From: a bacterium
GTDB lineage: Bacteria > Zixibacteria > MSB-5A5 > GN15 > FEB-12
Assembly: GCA_030612965.1 (NCBI GenBank)
Contig: JAUWMW010000143.1
Location: forward strand, 1-6,432
Reading direction: 5' to 3'
DNA length: 6,432 nt
Each line of letters opens with the position of its first letter. Within the stretch, counting starts at the first letter, position 1. Positions 1 to 6,332 of this stretch are shown here, in pieces. Below the pieces are notes generated by a model. It did not search any database, was not told where the DNA came from, and saw only the letters and a program-made list of their open reading frames with translations. The position numbers and the translations under genes were made by a program.

Positions 1-687
1 GACCTGTATTTCAGCATCGGGGTGCCGTTCGAGTCCGGACTGTTACCCAAGGTGTATGAGCTGCACAGTGACCTGCGCCTGGTCGATATGAACAGGGGGA
101 TTGAGGATTCCAGTCTGGTTGACCAGCACGAGCCTCACGCGGGACATGGACACGATCACGGTGGCGTTGATCCTCATGTCTGGCTGGATCCGGCGAAGGT
201 GAAGATCATGGCGCGAACTGCCTTTCAGGAGTTGACCCACCTTCACCCGCAGCATAAATCCTGGTTTCAGGACAACCTGCAATTGTTTCTGAACGATCTG
301 GACAGTGTCGATGTGCGTATCAGACGACGGTTGTCCGACGTACAGGGAAGGACGTTTTTTGTGTTTCATCCGGCCTATGGTCATTTCGCACGAGCCTACG
401 GCCTTAACCAGGTGGCGGTAGAGGTTGATGGTAAGGAGCCGGGACCGGCCCAGTTGGCGGATGTGATCAAACATGCGAGGCGAGACAAAGTCAGCGTTAT
501 TATCGTTCAGCCACAGTTTGCCCGGAAATCAGCGGAGACGATTGCAGCCGCCATCGGCGGTGAGGTTCTGTCGCTGGATCCATTGGCGTATGACTACCTG
601 ACCAACCTGGAAGAGATGGCTGATAAACTCGCGCGTGTGCTTGGCGGCGCGAGCACTGAAGACCTGGGATTAGAGCAAGGGAGGTGA
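1..687 (+). CDS. znuA: Zinc/metal ABC transporter periplasmic substrate-binding protein (ZnuA-like), 5' end outside window
   Basis: This is the C-terminal 228 codons of a cluster A-I metal-binding protein (ZnuA/TroA family, PF01297), which captures Zn2+ or Mn2+ in the periplasm and hands it to the permease. The reading frame is open from base 1, with 'YFSIGVPFES' encoded before any plausible start, so the signal peptide and the first metal-ligand histidine lie upstream. The GTG at 22 is internal. A His-rich, acidic loop (nt 127-159, including HGHDH) comes just before DPHVWLDP, whose His (nt 175-177) is the expected second ligand. The third is the His of FHPAYGHFARAYGL (nt 367-369). The fourth is the Asp of LSLDPLAY (nt 577-579). 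The GKEPGPAQL segment (about nt 433-459) is typical of the family. A His-rich loop favours zinc over manganese, but this is inference. The stop overlaps the Shine-Dalgarno of the ATPase gene, two bases before its ATG, so the genes are coupled. The symbol is by family resemblance. Confidence 0.92.
   Translation, partial: DLYFSIGVPFESGLLPKVYELHSDLRLVDMNRGIEDSSLVDQHEPHAGHGHDHGGVDPHVWLDPAKVKIMARTAFQELTHLHPQHKSWFQDNLQLFLNDLDSVDVRIRRRLSDVQGRTFFVFHPAYGHFARAYGLNQVAVEVDGKEPGPAQLADVIKHARRDKVSVIIVQPQFARKSAETIAAAIGGEVLSLDPLAYDYLTNLEEMADKLARVLGGASTEDLGLEQGR
679..684 (+). promoter_or_regulatory. Ribosome binding site that decides the start of the ATPase gene
   Basis: GGGAGG, followed by TGACG, lies 5 nt before the ATG at 690. 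An in-frame GTG at 684 would overlap this Shine-Dalgarno and have no site of its own, so the ATG at 690 is the better start. The site sits inside the last codons of the binding-protein gene, which fits translational coupling. Confidence 0.75.
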
Positions 688-689
688 CG

Positions 690-1451
690 ATGGCCGACGT
701 CGCTGCGATAAATCTTGAGAACGTTACGTTTTCCTACAACGGGGGGGTGGTGCTCGACAAGGTCGACTTGTCGGTAGCCGAGAACGATTTTGTCTGGATG
801 GTTGGTCCTAACGGCGGCGGTAAGACTACGTTGCTGAAGCTGGTCCTGGGTCTGCTGACGCCTGACTCTGGTCACGTACGAGTCTTCGGTCAGACGCCCA
901 AGACGATGCGGGGCCGTATCGGCTACATGCCGCAACAGACCTCTCTTGATTTGCACTTTCCCATTACCGTTATGGATGTTGCCCTGATGGGCCGACTGGG
1001 CAGAGCCGGAAGCGGAGGGCGCTACAACGCCGCTGATCGTAAAGCTGCCGAGAAAGCTCTTGAGCAAGTGGGATTAGCTGATAGTTCCGGACAGTTGTTT
1101 TCCGAGCTTTCCGGTGGTCAACAGCGACGGATGTATATCGCCCGCGCGCTCACCTGCGAACCGGACCTGCTGATTCTGGACGAACCGACGGCCAACATCG
1201 ACCAGTTGCTGCAGCGCGAACTGTACCAGCTACTTGAAAGTCTGTTGGGAAAAATGACGGTGGTGATGGTATCGCATGATCCGGCCTTTGTCGGCCAGTT
1301 TGTCAGGCAGGTGGTGTGTGTAAACCGAACCGTCGAAGTTCACCCGACCGGCGAGGTGAGCAGCGAGATGTTAGGGGAATGGTATCGCGATCGCGACCTT
1401 CGTATCGTCCGTCACGACCGGCGTTTTACCAACGGCGAGGACCATGCCTGA
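690..1451 (+). CDS. znuC: Zinc/metal ABC transporter ATP-binding protein (ZnuC-like)
   Basis: This is the cytoplasmic ATPase that powers metal import; it is expected to dimerise under the ZnuB-type permease. All ABC motifs are present in the 253-residue product: Walker A GPNGGGKT (39-46), Q-loop in YMPQQ (Q82), signature LSGGQ (140-144), Walker B LLILDEP (160-166) and switch histidine in VSHD (H196). VNRTVEVHPTGEV (211-223) is a C-terminal motif seen in Zn/Mn-type ATPases and separates it from generic ABC ATPases. A Gly replaces the usual Ala in Walker A (GGGK), a tolerated variant in this subfamily. The ATG at 690 was chosen for its strong GGGAGG site; starting at the GTG at 684 would add only two residues. 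The last 8 nt overlap the permease gene, so all three genes form one operon. Zinc as substrate is inferred from the His-rich partner. Any Zur site would lie upstream of the window. Confidence 0.95.
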   Translation: MADVAAINLENVTFSYNGGVVLDKVDLSVAENDFVWMVGPNGGGKTTLLKLVLGLLTPDSGHVRVFGQTPKTMRGRIGYMPQQTSLDLHFPITVMDVALMGRLGRAGSGGRYNAADRKAAEKALEQVGLADSSGQLFSELSGGQQRRMYIARALTCEPDLLILDEPTANIDQLLQRELYQLLESLLGKMTVVMVSHDPAFVGQFVRQVVCVNRTVEVHPTGEVSSEMLGEWYRDRDLRIVRHDRRFTNGEDHA

Positions 1452-2304
1452 TCTGCTCAGCGCTATGTTGGAATACGCTTTCATGCGCAACGCCCTGATT
1501 GCAGGCCTCCTGGCCGCTGTGGCCTGTGGCGTAGTGGGTAGTTTCGTTGTCGCAAGGCGCATTACTTATGTCGCCGGCGGCATCGCGCACAGTGTGCTTG
1601 GTGGCATGGGTGTCGCGGGATATCTCATCGCCGTTCACAACTGGGATGCGGTCACGCCGTTGCATGGTGCGATAGTGGCGGCCCTGCTCGCAGCGGTTGT
1701 GATCGGTTGGGTCACGCTTCGGGCGCGGCAGCGCGAGGACACGATCATCGGCGCCGTCTGGGCGGTCGGCATGGCTACGGGGATCCTGTTTATTTCGCAA
1801 ACTCCCGGGTACAACCAGGAACTGATGAGCTACCTGTTCGGAAACATCCTGATGGTATCCGACTCCGATCTCAGTGTCCTGTTGGGGCTCGACTTGCTCA
1901 TTGTAGCCCTGACGCTGTTACTCTACAATCGATTCCTGGCCGTTTGTTTCGATGCCGAGTTTGCCCGCGTTCGCGGCATCAGGGTGGAACTCTACTACAT
2001 TCTGTTGCTCTGCTTGGCGGCGCTAACAGTGGTGGTGCTCGTAACTGTCGTGGGTGTAGTGTTGGTCATCGCGCTGCTCACACTGCCCGCTGCAGTGGCC
2101 GGCTTGTTCTCACGAACTTTGCGACAAATGATGATCGGCGCGGTGGCCTTCTGCATTTTCTTCATTATTGCCGGTCTTGCCGTCAGCTATGAGACGAACT
2201 TCCCGACTGGCGCTACTATCGTGCTCATTGCCGGAGTAAGCTACGTTGTCGCGATAGTTGTTCGGTGGTTGATCCGGAAGCATCGGAATCCAGTTTCCGA
2301 ATAG
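1444..2304 (+). CDS. znuB: Zinc/metal ABC transporter permease (ZnuB-like, ABC-3 family)
   Basis: The 286-residue product is an inner-membrane permease of the ABC-3 family (PF00950), the channel of the importer. It is almost wholly hydrophobic, with about eight or nine helices visible (roughly residues 16-37, 45-63, 74-92, 101-117, 143-161, 183-216, 228-248 and 255-277). Family landmarks are AGGIAHSVLGGMG (44-56), which matches the GxxxAHxxLxG region; ISQTPGYNQELMSYLFGN (117-134); the cytoplasmic coupling segment DAEFARVRGI (170-179); and ALLTLPAAVAGLFSR (210-224). The C-terminal YETNFPTGATIVLIAG (249-264) is also typical. The ATG at 1444 overlaps the end of the ATPase gene by 8 nt and has GAGG 3 nt upstream, so its translation is probably coupled. 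Length is normal and nothing is disrupted. No T-rich intrinsic terminator follows; transcription probably ends in the repeat-rich space after it. Confidence 0.94.
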   Translation: MPDLLSAMLEYAFMRNALIAGLLAAVACGVVGSFVVARRITYVAGGIAHSVLGGMGVAGYLIAVHNWDAVTPLHGAIVAALLAAVVIGWVTLRARQREDTIIGAVWAVGMATGILFISQTPGYNQELMSYLFGNILMVSDSDLSVLLGLDLLIVALTLLLYNRFLAVCFDAEFARVRGIRVELYYILLLCLAALTVVVLVTVVGVVLVIALLTLPAAVAGLFSRTLRQMMIGAVAFCIFFIIAGLAVSYETNFPTGATIVLIAGVSYVVAIVVRWLIRKHRNPVSE

Positions 2305-2336
2305 CGTACTGTCCCGAAAACACACTCTATCAAGTC

Positions 2337-2497
2337 GTTGAAAAAGTGCTTTATCATGCCTGGAGCCTACCGGATTTGTCATGCCCGCGAAGGCGGGCAT
2401 CCAGTAAGTCGTTGGTTCAGATGGATTCCCCCCTGCGCGGGAATGACTAGCAACACAAGGAAACAGCTTTTCTGTCTCTTGCTCTGAGTTTTTCAAC
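2337..2497. repeat. Inverted repeat GTTGAAAAA enclosing a palindromic repeat (possible small nonautonomous element)
   Basis: GTTGAAAAA at 2337-2345 is matched exactly by its complement at 2489-2497, giving 9-bp arms around about 143 bp that contain the dRS3/REP-like palindrome. The right arm extends to GCTGTTGAAAAAC on the minus strand (2488-2500). The layout resembles a miniature element, but no target duplication is visible at the ends, and the A/T run makes chance possible. Confidence 0.4.
2378..2447. repeat. dRS3/REP-like double palindrome (SHSRAGGNP-type repeat)
   Basis: Two hairpins face each other. The left one is ATGCCCGC-GAAG-GCGGGCAT (2381-2400, perfect 8-bp stem). The right one has ATTCCC/GGGAAT arms (2425-2430 and 2439-2444). 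The outer parts GTCAT...ATCCA and TGGAT...ATGAC are also mutually complementary, so the whole 70-bp unit can fold. On the minus strand it translates as SHSRAGGNP and WMPAFAGMT, a well-known signature of this small dispersed repeat in beta- and gammaproteobacteria. It is also similar to the neisserial dRS3 consensus (ATTCCC-8N-GGGAAT). It is noncoding. In this position it could act as an RNA-stabilising or terminating structure after the permease gene. Confidence 0.8.
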
Positions 2498-2517
2498 AGC
2501 CTGCTGACAATCTCGTG

Positions 2518-2543
2518 CCCAACGGGTCTTCAGACCCGGCGGG
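2518..2543. terminator. Hairpin between convergent genes, possible terminator
   Basis: CGGGTC-TTCA-GACCCG (2523-2538) is a perfect 6-bp stem, extended by a 2x2 internal loop and CCC/GGG (2518-2520 with 2541-2543). There is no T-run on either side, so it is not a classical intrinsic terminator. It may block exonucleases or pause transcription from either convergent operon. Confidence 0.4.
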
Positions 2544-2556
2544 AAACTACAGCTAC

Positions 2557-2582
2557 GCGGCGCGATCTGAAGATCACGCCGC
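2557..2582. terminator. Strong hairpin just downstream of the glycosyltransferase gene
   Basis: GCGGCG (2557-2562) pairs with CGCCGC (2577-2582). After one C-A mismatch, GATC-TGAA-GATC (2564-2575) continues the stem, giving an 11-step hairpin 15 nt past the glycosyltransferase stop. No U-tract follows in either direction. It probably marks the 3' end of the minus-strand operon, by transcript stabilisation or factor-dependent termination. Confidence 0.45.
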
Positions 2583-2597
2583 CACAACGCGGGCAGA

Positions 2598-3707
2598 TCA
2601 TGATGCAGCCAGTGCGTCATCGAACTGATCCACAAGGTTGCGCCAATAGAACCTCTTGATAAGCTCGTGCAGTCGGTCGGGGTGATCCCGCCATAACTGT
2701 GATTGCTCAATCCGCTTGGCCAAGTGAGCTAATTGCGCCGCCAGGTCTTGTGTGCTGCCGTCATAGAAAAATGCGTCGGCCTCATCATCGGTCCCTGATT
2801 TCAGAATCTCCGGGTAGCTCAGACGCCTTGGTAGCAGGGGGTAGACGCCGGCTGCGATTGCCTCCACGACGCTGATGCCGAAAAACTCGTGCTCGGCGGT
2901 TGACACGATTACATCGGATTCCTGCAAGGCCGCGACGTATTCCTCACGCGTGGCTTGCCATCCCCATCGGACGATTTCGCCCGAGAAGAATTCCCGCGCC
3001 CACGTGAAAACCTCCGGGGCTTCCTCGAACTGTTCACCGATGACGTTCAGGCGGAATCCTACAGAATCTTTCTTGAGTATCCTCAGCGCCTCGAAGAAGC
3101 TATCCGGACCTTTGTCGTGTTCCCAGCGCGCCGCCCAGAGGATGCGTATCGGACCATCGGGGCGGGGAGGGCGCGCTGCGAATTCCTCGACTCCCGGATG
3201 ACGAACGGACAACTTTGCATGAATGGTATCAGCAGCATCAAGCGGTCGGTAATCCGGCATGCGACGGAGAAATTTCGGTAGCGCCGTCAGAAACGATTGA
3301 CGGTGAAACTCCGAGTTAAACCAAACCTGCGTGGCGGCAAGACAGGTCGTGAAGTTGGTGATAGCAAAATGTCGATCCCATTCCCTGGGATATCGGTCGG
3401 GATAGGTGAGTTGGTTTTCGTGAAAGTAAGCGACCGACGGCAACCGCCGCACGCGCTCGTCGACGAGTCCCTTAAACTCCGCCAGGTTGAGCATGTCGGA
3501 ACAAAACAGCAGATCCCATGACTGGCCGTGTTCCAACCTTTCGGCGACGTCTTCGGCGAATGTGATCGCGGCGTGTCGCATCCGCCATTTCCATTTGCTC
3601 GCAGGCAGCTTGAGGATCGTCCACTCATGGCGACTGCGCGACGACCAACCATCGAGAAACGCCTTATGACTCCCGCCGTAATACGGCTCAAGCGCGAGGA
3701 TGTTCAT
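2598..3707 (-). CDS. DUF3524/GT-B glycosyltransferase, GTDC1/QTMAN-like (putative tRNA-queuosine mannosyltransferase homologue)
   Basis: The 369-residue product has two parts. Residues 1-168 match the DUF3524 domain (PF12038) with its hallmarks: LALEPYYGGSHKAFLDGW at the N-terminus, KWKWRMR (38-44) and YFHENQLTYP (94-103). Residues about 186-340 form a GT4-type nucleotide-sugar domain: ILWAARWEHDKGP (189-201, with R194 and K199 as likely phosphate contacts), FRLNVIGEQF, and an E-x7-E motif (E274 and E282 in EFFGISVVEA). This architecture and these motifs are those of vertebrate GTDC1, now called QTMAN, which transfers mannose from GDP-mannose to queuosine in tRNA-Asp. No signal peptide is seen, so it should be cytoplasmic. 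The ATG lies 8 nt after the MFS stop across a run of seven C's; a GGTGGAG about 11 nt upstream, inside the MFS gene, could serve as ribosome site. The bacterial substrate is unproven; another acceptor is possible. Confidence 0.85.
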   Translation of the reverse strand: MNILALEPYYGGSHKAFLDGWSSRSRHEWTILKLPASKWKWRMRHAAITFAEDVAERLEHGQSWDLLFCSDMLNLAEFKGLVDERVRRLPSVAYFHENQLTYPDRYPREWDRHFAITNFTTCLAATQVWFNSEFHRQSFLTALPKFLRRMPDYRPLDAADTIHAKLSVRHPGVEEFAARPPRPDGPIRILWAARWEHDKGPDSFFEALRILKKDSVGFRLNVIGEQFEEAPEVFTWAREFFSGEIVRWGWQATREEYVAALQESDVIVSTAEHEFFGISVVEAIAAGVYPLLPRRLSYPEILKSGTDDEADAFFYDGSTQDLAAQLAHLAKRIEQSQLWRDHPDRLHELIKRFYWRNLVDQFDDALAAS

Positions 3708-3715
3708 GGGGGGGC

Positions 3716-4972
3716 TTACTCCACCTCATACGCCAGGAAATTACGGAAATCACGACTCATTGATAGCAACACTCCCATAAGCGCCGTGGTCAGGCCGCAC
3801 GCCACATAGATCACGGGTATGTTGTGGTTCAGCATATCCGCCACGACACCCGCCAGCCCCATCGCCAGCGGCGCCAGCCCGCCCGAGACTGTCCCCATAA
3901 CCCCGAACACCCGTCCGCGAATTTCCGATGGTGTCGTCACCTGGATGATAGTAGCGATATTGATATTCAGGTAGCCGTTTAGCAAACCGGTAGCGAACAT
4001 CAACAGAAGCGCGGCATGAGTGGTCGACACCAGCCCCAATCCACCAAGGGTCAGAGCCATGCCGATCAAGGCTGCAATCACCAACGCGGCGCGCCGAGGC
4101 CCGGACAGCTTCAGCGTGCCCGCCGCGAGATACCCCAGCAGAGCGCCCAGCCCAAAGGCGGCCACCACGAAACCATACCAGTCAGTGGTGGCGCCAAGGG
4201 TGTCCTCGACATAGAACGGCAGCAGCACGATGATCGGCACGAAGAAGAAATTCAGCAACGATGCCGCGAAGATAAGATCACGCAGGCCGCGATTGCGCCA
4301 GACATAACGCAACCCGTCAACAGTGTCGCTCTTGAAACGTTGGAAGGCGCTGGTTGACTCATCCTTGAGTGGAGTGAGTTTTTGCGGGATGGTGATAAAC
4401 AACTCACTGACGGCTGAGAACAGGTAGGTCAGGCCGTCGACCAGGAACAATACCGGCGCACCCAGGACTCGAAACAGGACACCACCAACCGATTGACCAG
4501 CCAGTACCGACGCCTGCATCGACGATTGGTTCATGGAATTAGCCGAGGCGAGGCGCTCCACCGGCACGAGGTCAGGAATCGCAGCGGAGATAGCTGGTCG
4601 GAAAAACGCACCCAGCGAGGCGCCGAGCACCGCCACCACGAACAGCCAGGCCAGGATCAGATCAGTGGCTTCCGGATCGAGAAACATCACCGCAACCAGC
4701 GACAGCACCAGGAGTCCGCGCAGCAGATCGCACCAGATGATGATCGACCTTCGCGAGTGGCGATCAGCGAAGGACCCACCGAGCGGTCCTAACAACACGG
4801 CGGGTATCTGCGACACCATCATAATCAACCCCATCAGGGTGGCCGATTCGGTGGCATGCTTGATCCAGAACATCATGGCGATGGAGAACGCCTGGCTGCC
4901 CATGGACGAGACAAACTGCCCCTGCCAGAGGAGCACGAAATGTCGGTTGAACAGCTTGGTCGGTCGGCTCAT
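3716..4972 (-). CDS. MFS transporter, MFS_3 / EntS-like exporter family
   Basis: The 418-residue product is a 12-helix major facilitator protein. It begins with RHFVLLWQGQFVSSMGSQ (10-27), a typical first helix of the MFS_3 group (PF05977; enterobactin-exporter-like and macrolide-exporter-like proteins). Motif A between helices 2 and 3 is GGSFADRHSRR (65-75). The basic and acidic central loop (about 196-231, including LKDESTSAFQRFKSD) splits the two six-helix halves. TPSEIRGRVFGVMG (347-360) is the conserved helix 10-11 loop of this group. Family members are proton-driven exporters of drugs, siderophores or metabolites; the substrate cannot be told here. The start is the first ATG after an in-frame stop three codons upstream, though its ribosome site is weak. 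It is the first gene of a two-gene operon with the GTDC1-like enzyme. A functional link to tRNA modification is only a possibility. Confidence 0.9.
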   Translation of the reverse strand: MSRPTKLFNRHFVLLWQGQFVSSMGSQAFSIAMMFWIKHATESATLMGLIMMVSQIPAVLLGPLGGSFADRHSRRSIIIWCDLLRGLLVLSLVAVMFLDPEATDLILAWLFVVAVLGASLGAFFRPAISAAIPDLVPVERLASANSMNQSSMQASVLAGQSVGGVLFRVLGAPVLFLVDGLTYLFSAVSELFITIPQKLTPLKDESTSAFQRFKSDTVDGLRYVWRNRGLRDLIFAASLLNFFFVPIIVLLPFYVEDTLGATTDWYGFVVAAFGLGALLGYLAAGTLKLSGPRRAALVIAALIGMALTLGGLGLVSTTHAALLLMFATGLLNGYLNINIATIIQVTTPSEIRGRVFGVMGTVSGGLAPLAMGLAGVVADMLNHNIPVIYVACGLTTALMGVLLSMSRDFRNFLAYEVE

Positions 4973-5105
4973 GGATCTTCAAGTCTCACACATATCGAGG
5001 TGATGGCCTCAATGTCGATATCGAGCCGCTTGCCTGCAAGAGAAAAGTCACCCCGCGACCGTGTCACTTAGTAAGCTGCTGAAAAACGCCGCAATCGTCA
5101 TCTCT
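4973..5105. promoter_or_regulatory. Upstream region of the MFS operon with an ATATCGAG direct repeat
   Basis: This stretch between the MFS start and the insertion sequence must hold the promoter of the minus-strand operon, but no convincing -35/-10 pair is seen. It contains ATATCGAG twice (4992-4999 and 5018-5025, 26 bp apart). The second copy lies in the palindrome TCGATATCGA (5015-5024). A small palindrome, CTTGC-CT-GCAAG, is at 5029-5040. These could be operator half-sites. At 5075-5087 is GCTGCTGAAAAAC, a near copy of the motif at 2488-2500. No gene is supported. Confidence 0.35.
5075..5087 (+). repeat. GCTGYTGAAAAAC motif, inverted relative to the copy at 2488-2500
   Basis: GCTGCTGAAAAAC matches 12 of 13 bases of the complement of 2488-2500. 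The two copies point in opposite directions and bracket the MFS-glycosyltransferase operon. This one also lies immediately outside the inserted IS110-type element, so it may be the insertion target or part of a dispersed repeat. Confidence 0.4.
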
Positions 5106-5115
5106 GAAAGCGCGC

Positions 5116-5279
5116 TTGTCAATAGTAGTTTTTGGTCATACGTATCCGAAGGATCGAACTCTCTAATCCGAACCCGATTCGCCGGAGTCATCTCTTCGCC
5201 GTCAAAGCGGCATGATTTTGTTTCGGTGGTATGTCGCAATCATTGCTCGAGCCTCTAAGAGCTCATGACGAACTCGCGC
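5116..5279 (-). ncRNA. Candidate bridge-RNA region of the IS110/IS1111-type element
   Basis: This 164-nt noncoding end lies between the transposase stop and the inner side of the subterminal repeat. It contains several small stem-loops: GCAAT-C-ATTGC (5236-5246), GCCG-TCAAAG-CGGC (5198-5211), ATCC-GAA-GGAT (5144-5154) and GAGC...GCTC (5249-5264). Short ORFs on both strands here show no family resemblance and were not called. In IS110-family elements the noncoding end supplies a structured guide RNA whose two loops pair with target and donor DNA. The guide loops could not be assigned by eye, so this is a positional candidate only. Confidence 0.35.
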
Positions 5280-6332
5280 TTATACCACCGTTGACGAAAC
5301 TCGGTGAAGATAAGGGTCGCGATACTTCTCCTTCTTAGTTAGTATCCAATAGGTCGACTCCGCCAAGTGGCGCGCCAAAGCGCCGATTGCCGTGACGTGT
5401 CCCCGCCTGTGGTGCAGGCGATTGTACAAACGGCTCACATGACGGTCCGGCCAATATTTGCGGTTAAGACAAATAGTATTGGCCGCCTCGACAAAAGCCC
5501 ATTTCAAATAACGGTTCACATCGTTGCGCAACCGACCGTACCGGGTCTTGCCGCCGCTGGAATGCACCCGTGGGACCGTCCCGGCATACGAGGCCAGTTT
5601 GTCGGGACCGCCAAAACGACCAACATCACCAACCTCAAGCGAAACTAAAATTCCAAACACGAAGCCAATACCCGGCATCGTTCTGAGAAGACGAATCTGT
5701 TCTGTTTCATCAAACAGTTCGGTCAGTCTCTCATCAAAGGCAGCGACCTGAGTGTCAAACATATCAATGGCCGCCAATTGTCGCAAAGCGGTAAAGCGTG
5801 TCTGAGGTGGCAAACTCATAACCTGATGATCGAGAATAGCGCGACCCTTCTTGCCGAAAGCATCGCTGACACCTTCCACCGAAAGCGCGTATTTGGCCAA
5901 AGTAGCGTGAATACGATTCTTCAAACTGGTCCGCAGGTGCACAAGGTACATCCTGGTTCGAGAAACATCACGTTTGTCACGAAGATCCCCACCGGGAATC
6001 CAGACAGTGGGAAGAGTTCCTACACGCTGCAGACGATTCAAACCCCGCGCATCAAGACGATCCGTTTTGTTGATACAACCCATCATCACCTTCGCCTTAC
6101 GGGCATGAACCAACTGCGCCCGCATCCTCGCCTGTTCAATCTCATCAACGATCCAGTACCAGTTACCGATCGTCTCCACCGCCACCGGTGAGCCGGGAGT
6201 AAACTTACTCAGGTACTCCCGGATGGCGCCACGTTCATGATCGATCCGGACTTCCTCAAGTATCCGCCCTGAAGAATCCTCCACCGAACAAAGAGTGTAG
6301 CGCTTGTGACTGTCAAAAGCTATATTCTCCAT
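5280..6332 (-). CDS. IS110-family transposase (DEDD recombinase)
   Basis: The 350-residue product is a full-length RNA-guided recombinase of the IS110 family. The N-terminal RuvC-like DEDD domain (PF01548) shows D7 in AFDSHKRY, E53 in AVETIGNWYW, and D91 and D94 in KTDRLDARGL. These are the expected four acidic positions with the usual 3-residue gap between the last two. A helical region follows (about 120-210). The C-terminal Transposase_20 domain (PF02371) has MPGIGFVFGILVSLEVGD (219-236), KLASYAGTVPR (245-255) and SSGGKTRYGRL (258-268). S258 or S259 is the likely catalytic serine. The start is supported by AGGAGG 7 nt upstream (complement of 6340-6345). No frameshift or internal stop is seen. 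The family cuts and joins DNA at sites chosen by its own bridge RNA, without long terminal repeats. Confidence 0.95.
   Translation of the reverse strand: MENIAFDSHKRYTLCSVEDSSGRILEEVRIDHERGAIREYLSKFTPGSPVAVETIGNWYWIVDEIEQARMRAQLVHARKAKVMMGCINKTDRLDARGLNRLQRVGTLPTVWIPGGDLRDKRDVSRTRMYLVHLRTSLKNRIHATLAKYALSVEGVSDAFGKKGRAILDHQVMSLPPQTRFTALRQLAAIDMFDTQVAAFDERLTELFDETEQIRLLRTMPGIGFVFGILVSLEVGDVGRFGGPDKLASYAGTVPRVHSSGGKTRYGRLRNDVNRYLKWAFVEAANTICLNRKYWPDRHVSRLYNRLHHRRGHVTAIGALARHLAESTYWILTKKEKYRDPYLHRVSSTVV

Noticed and set aside
684..692. GTG at 684 as start of the ATPase gene
   Set aside because: It overlaps the Shine-Dalgarno sequence that is ideally spaced for the ATG at 690.
1385..1396. 12-bp palindrome TCGCGATCGCGA in the ATPase gene
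   Set aside because: It lies inside conserved coding sequence and is explained by codon choice (Arg/Asp-rich region); no second copy or regulatory context.
2110..2496. 128-codon minus-strand ORF with SHSRAGGNP and WMPAFAGMT
   Set aside because: This peptide is the translation of a dispersed palindromic repeat. The frame also runs into the permease gene on the opposite strand, so it is not a real protein.
4016..5003. Long plus-strand ORFs opposite the MFS gene (up to 156 codons)
   Set aside because: They are antisense shadows of a well-supported 12-helix transporter. Their composition is Arg/Ser/Thr-rich low complexity with no domain.
5048..5258. Overlapping small ORFs on both strands (63 and 65 codons) between the MFS gene and the transposase
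   Set aside because: No recognisable family. They run across the subterminal repeat and the candidate bridge-RNA region, overlap each other on opposite strands, and have no convincing ribosome sites.
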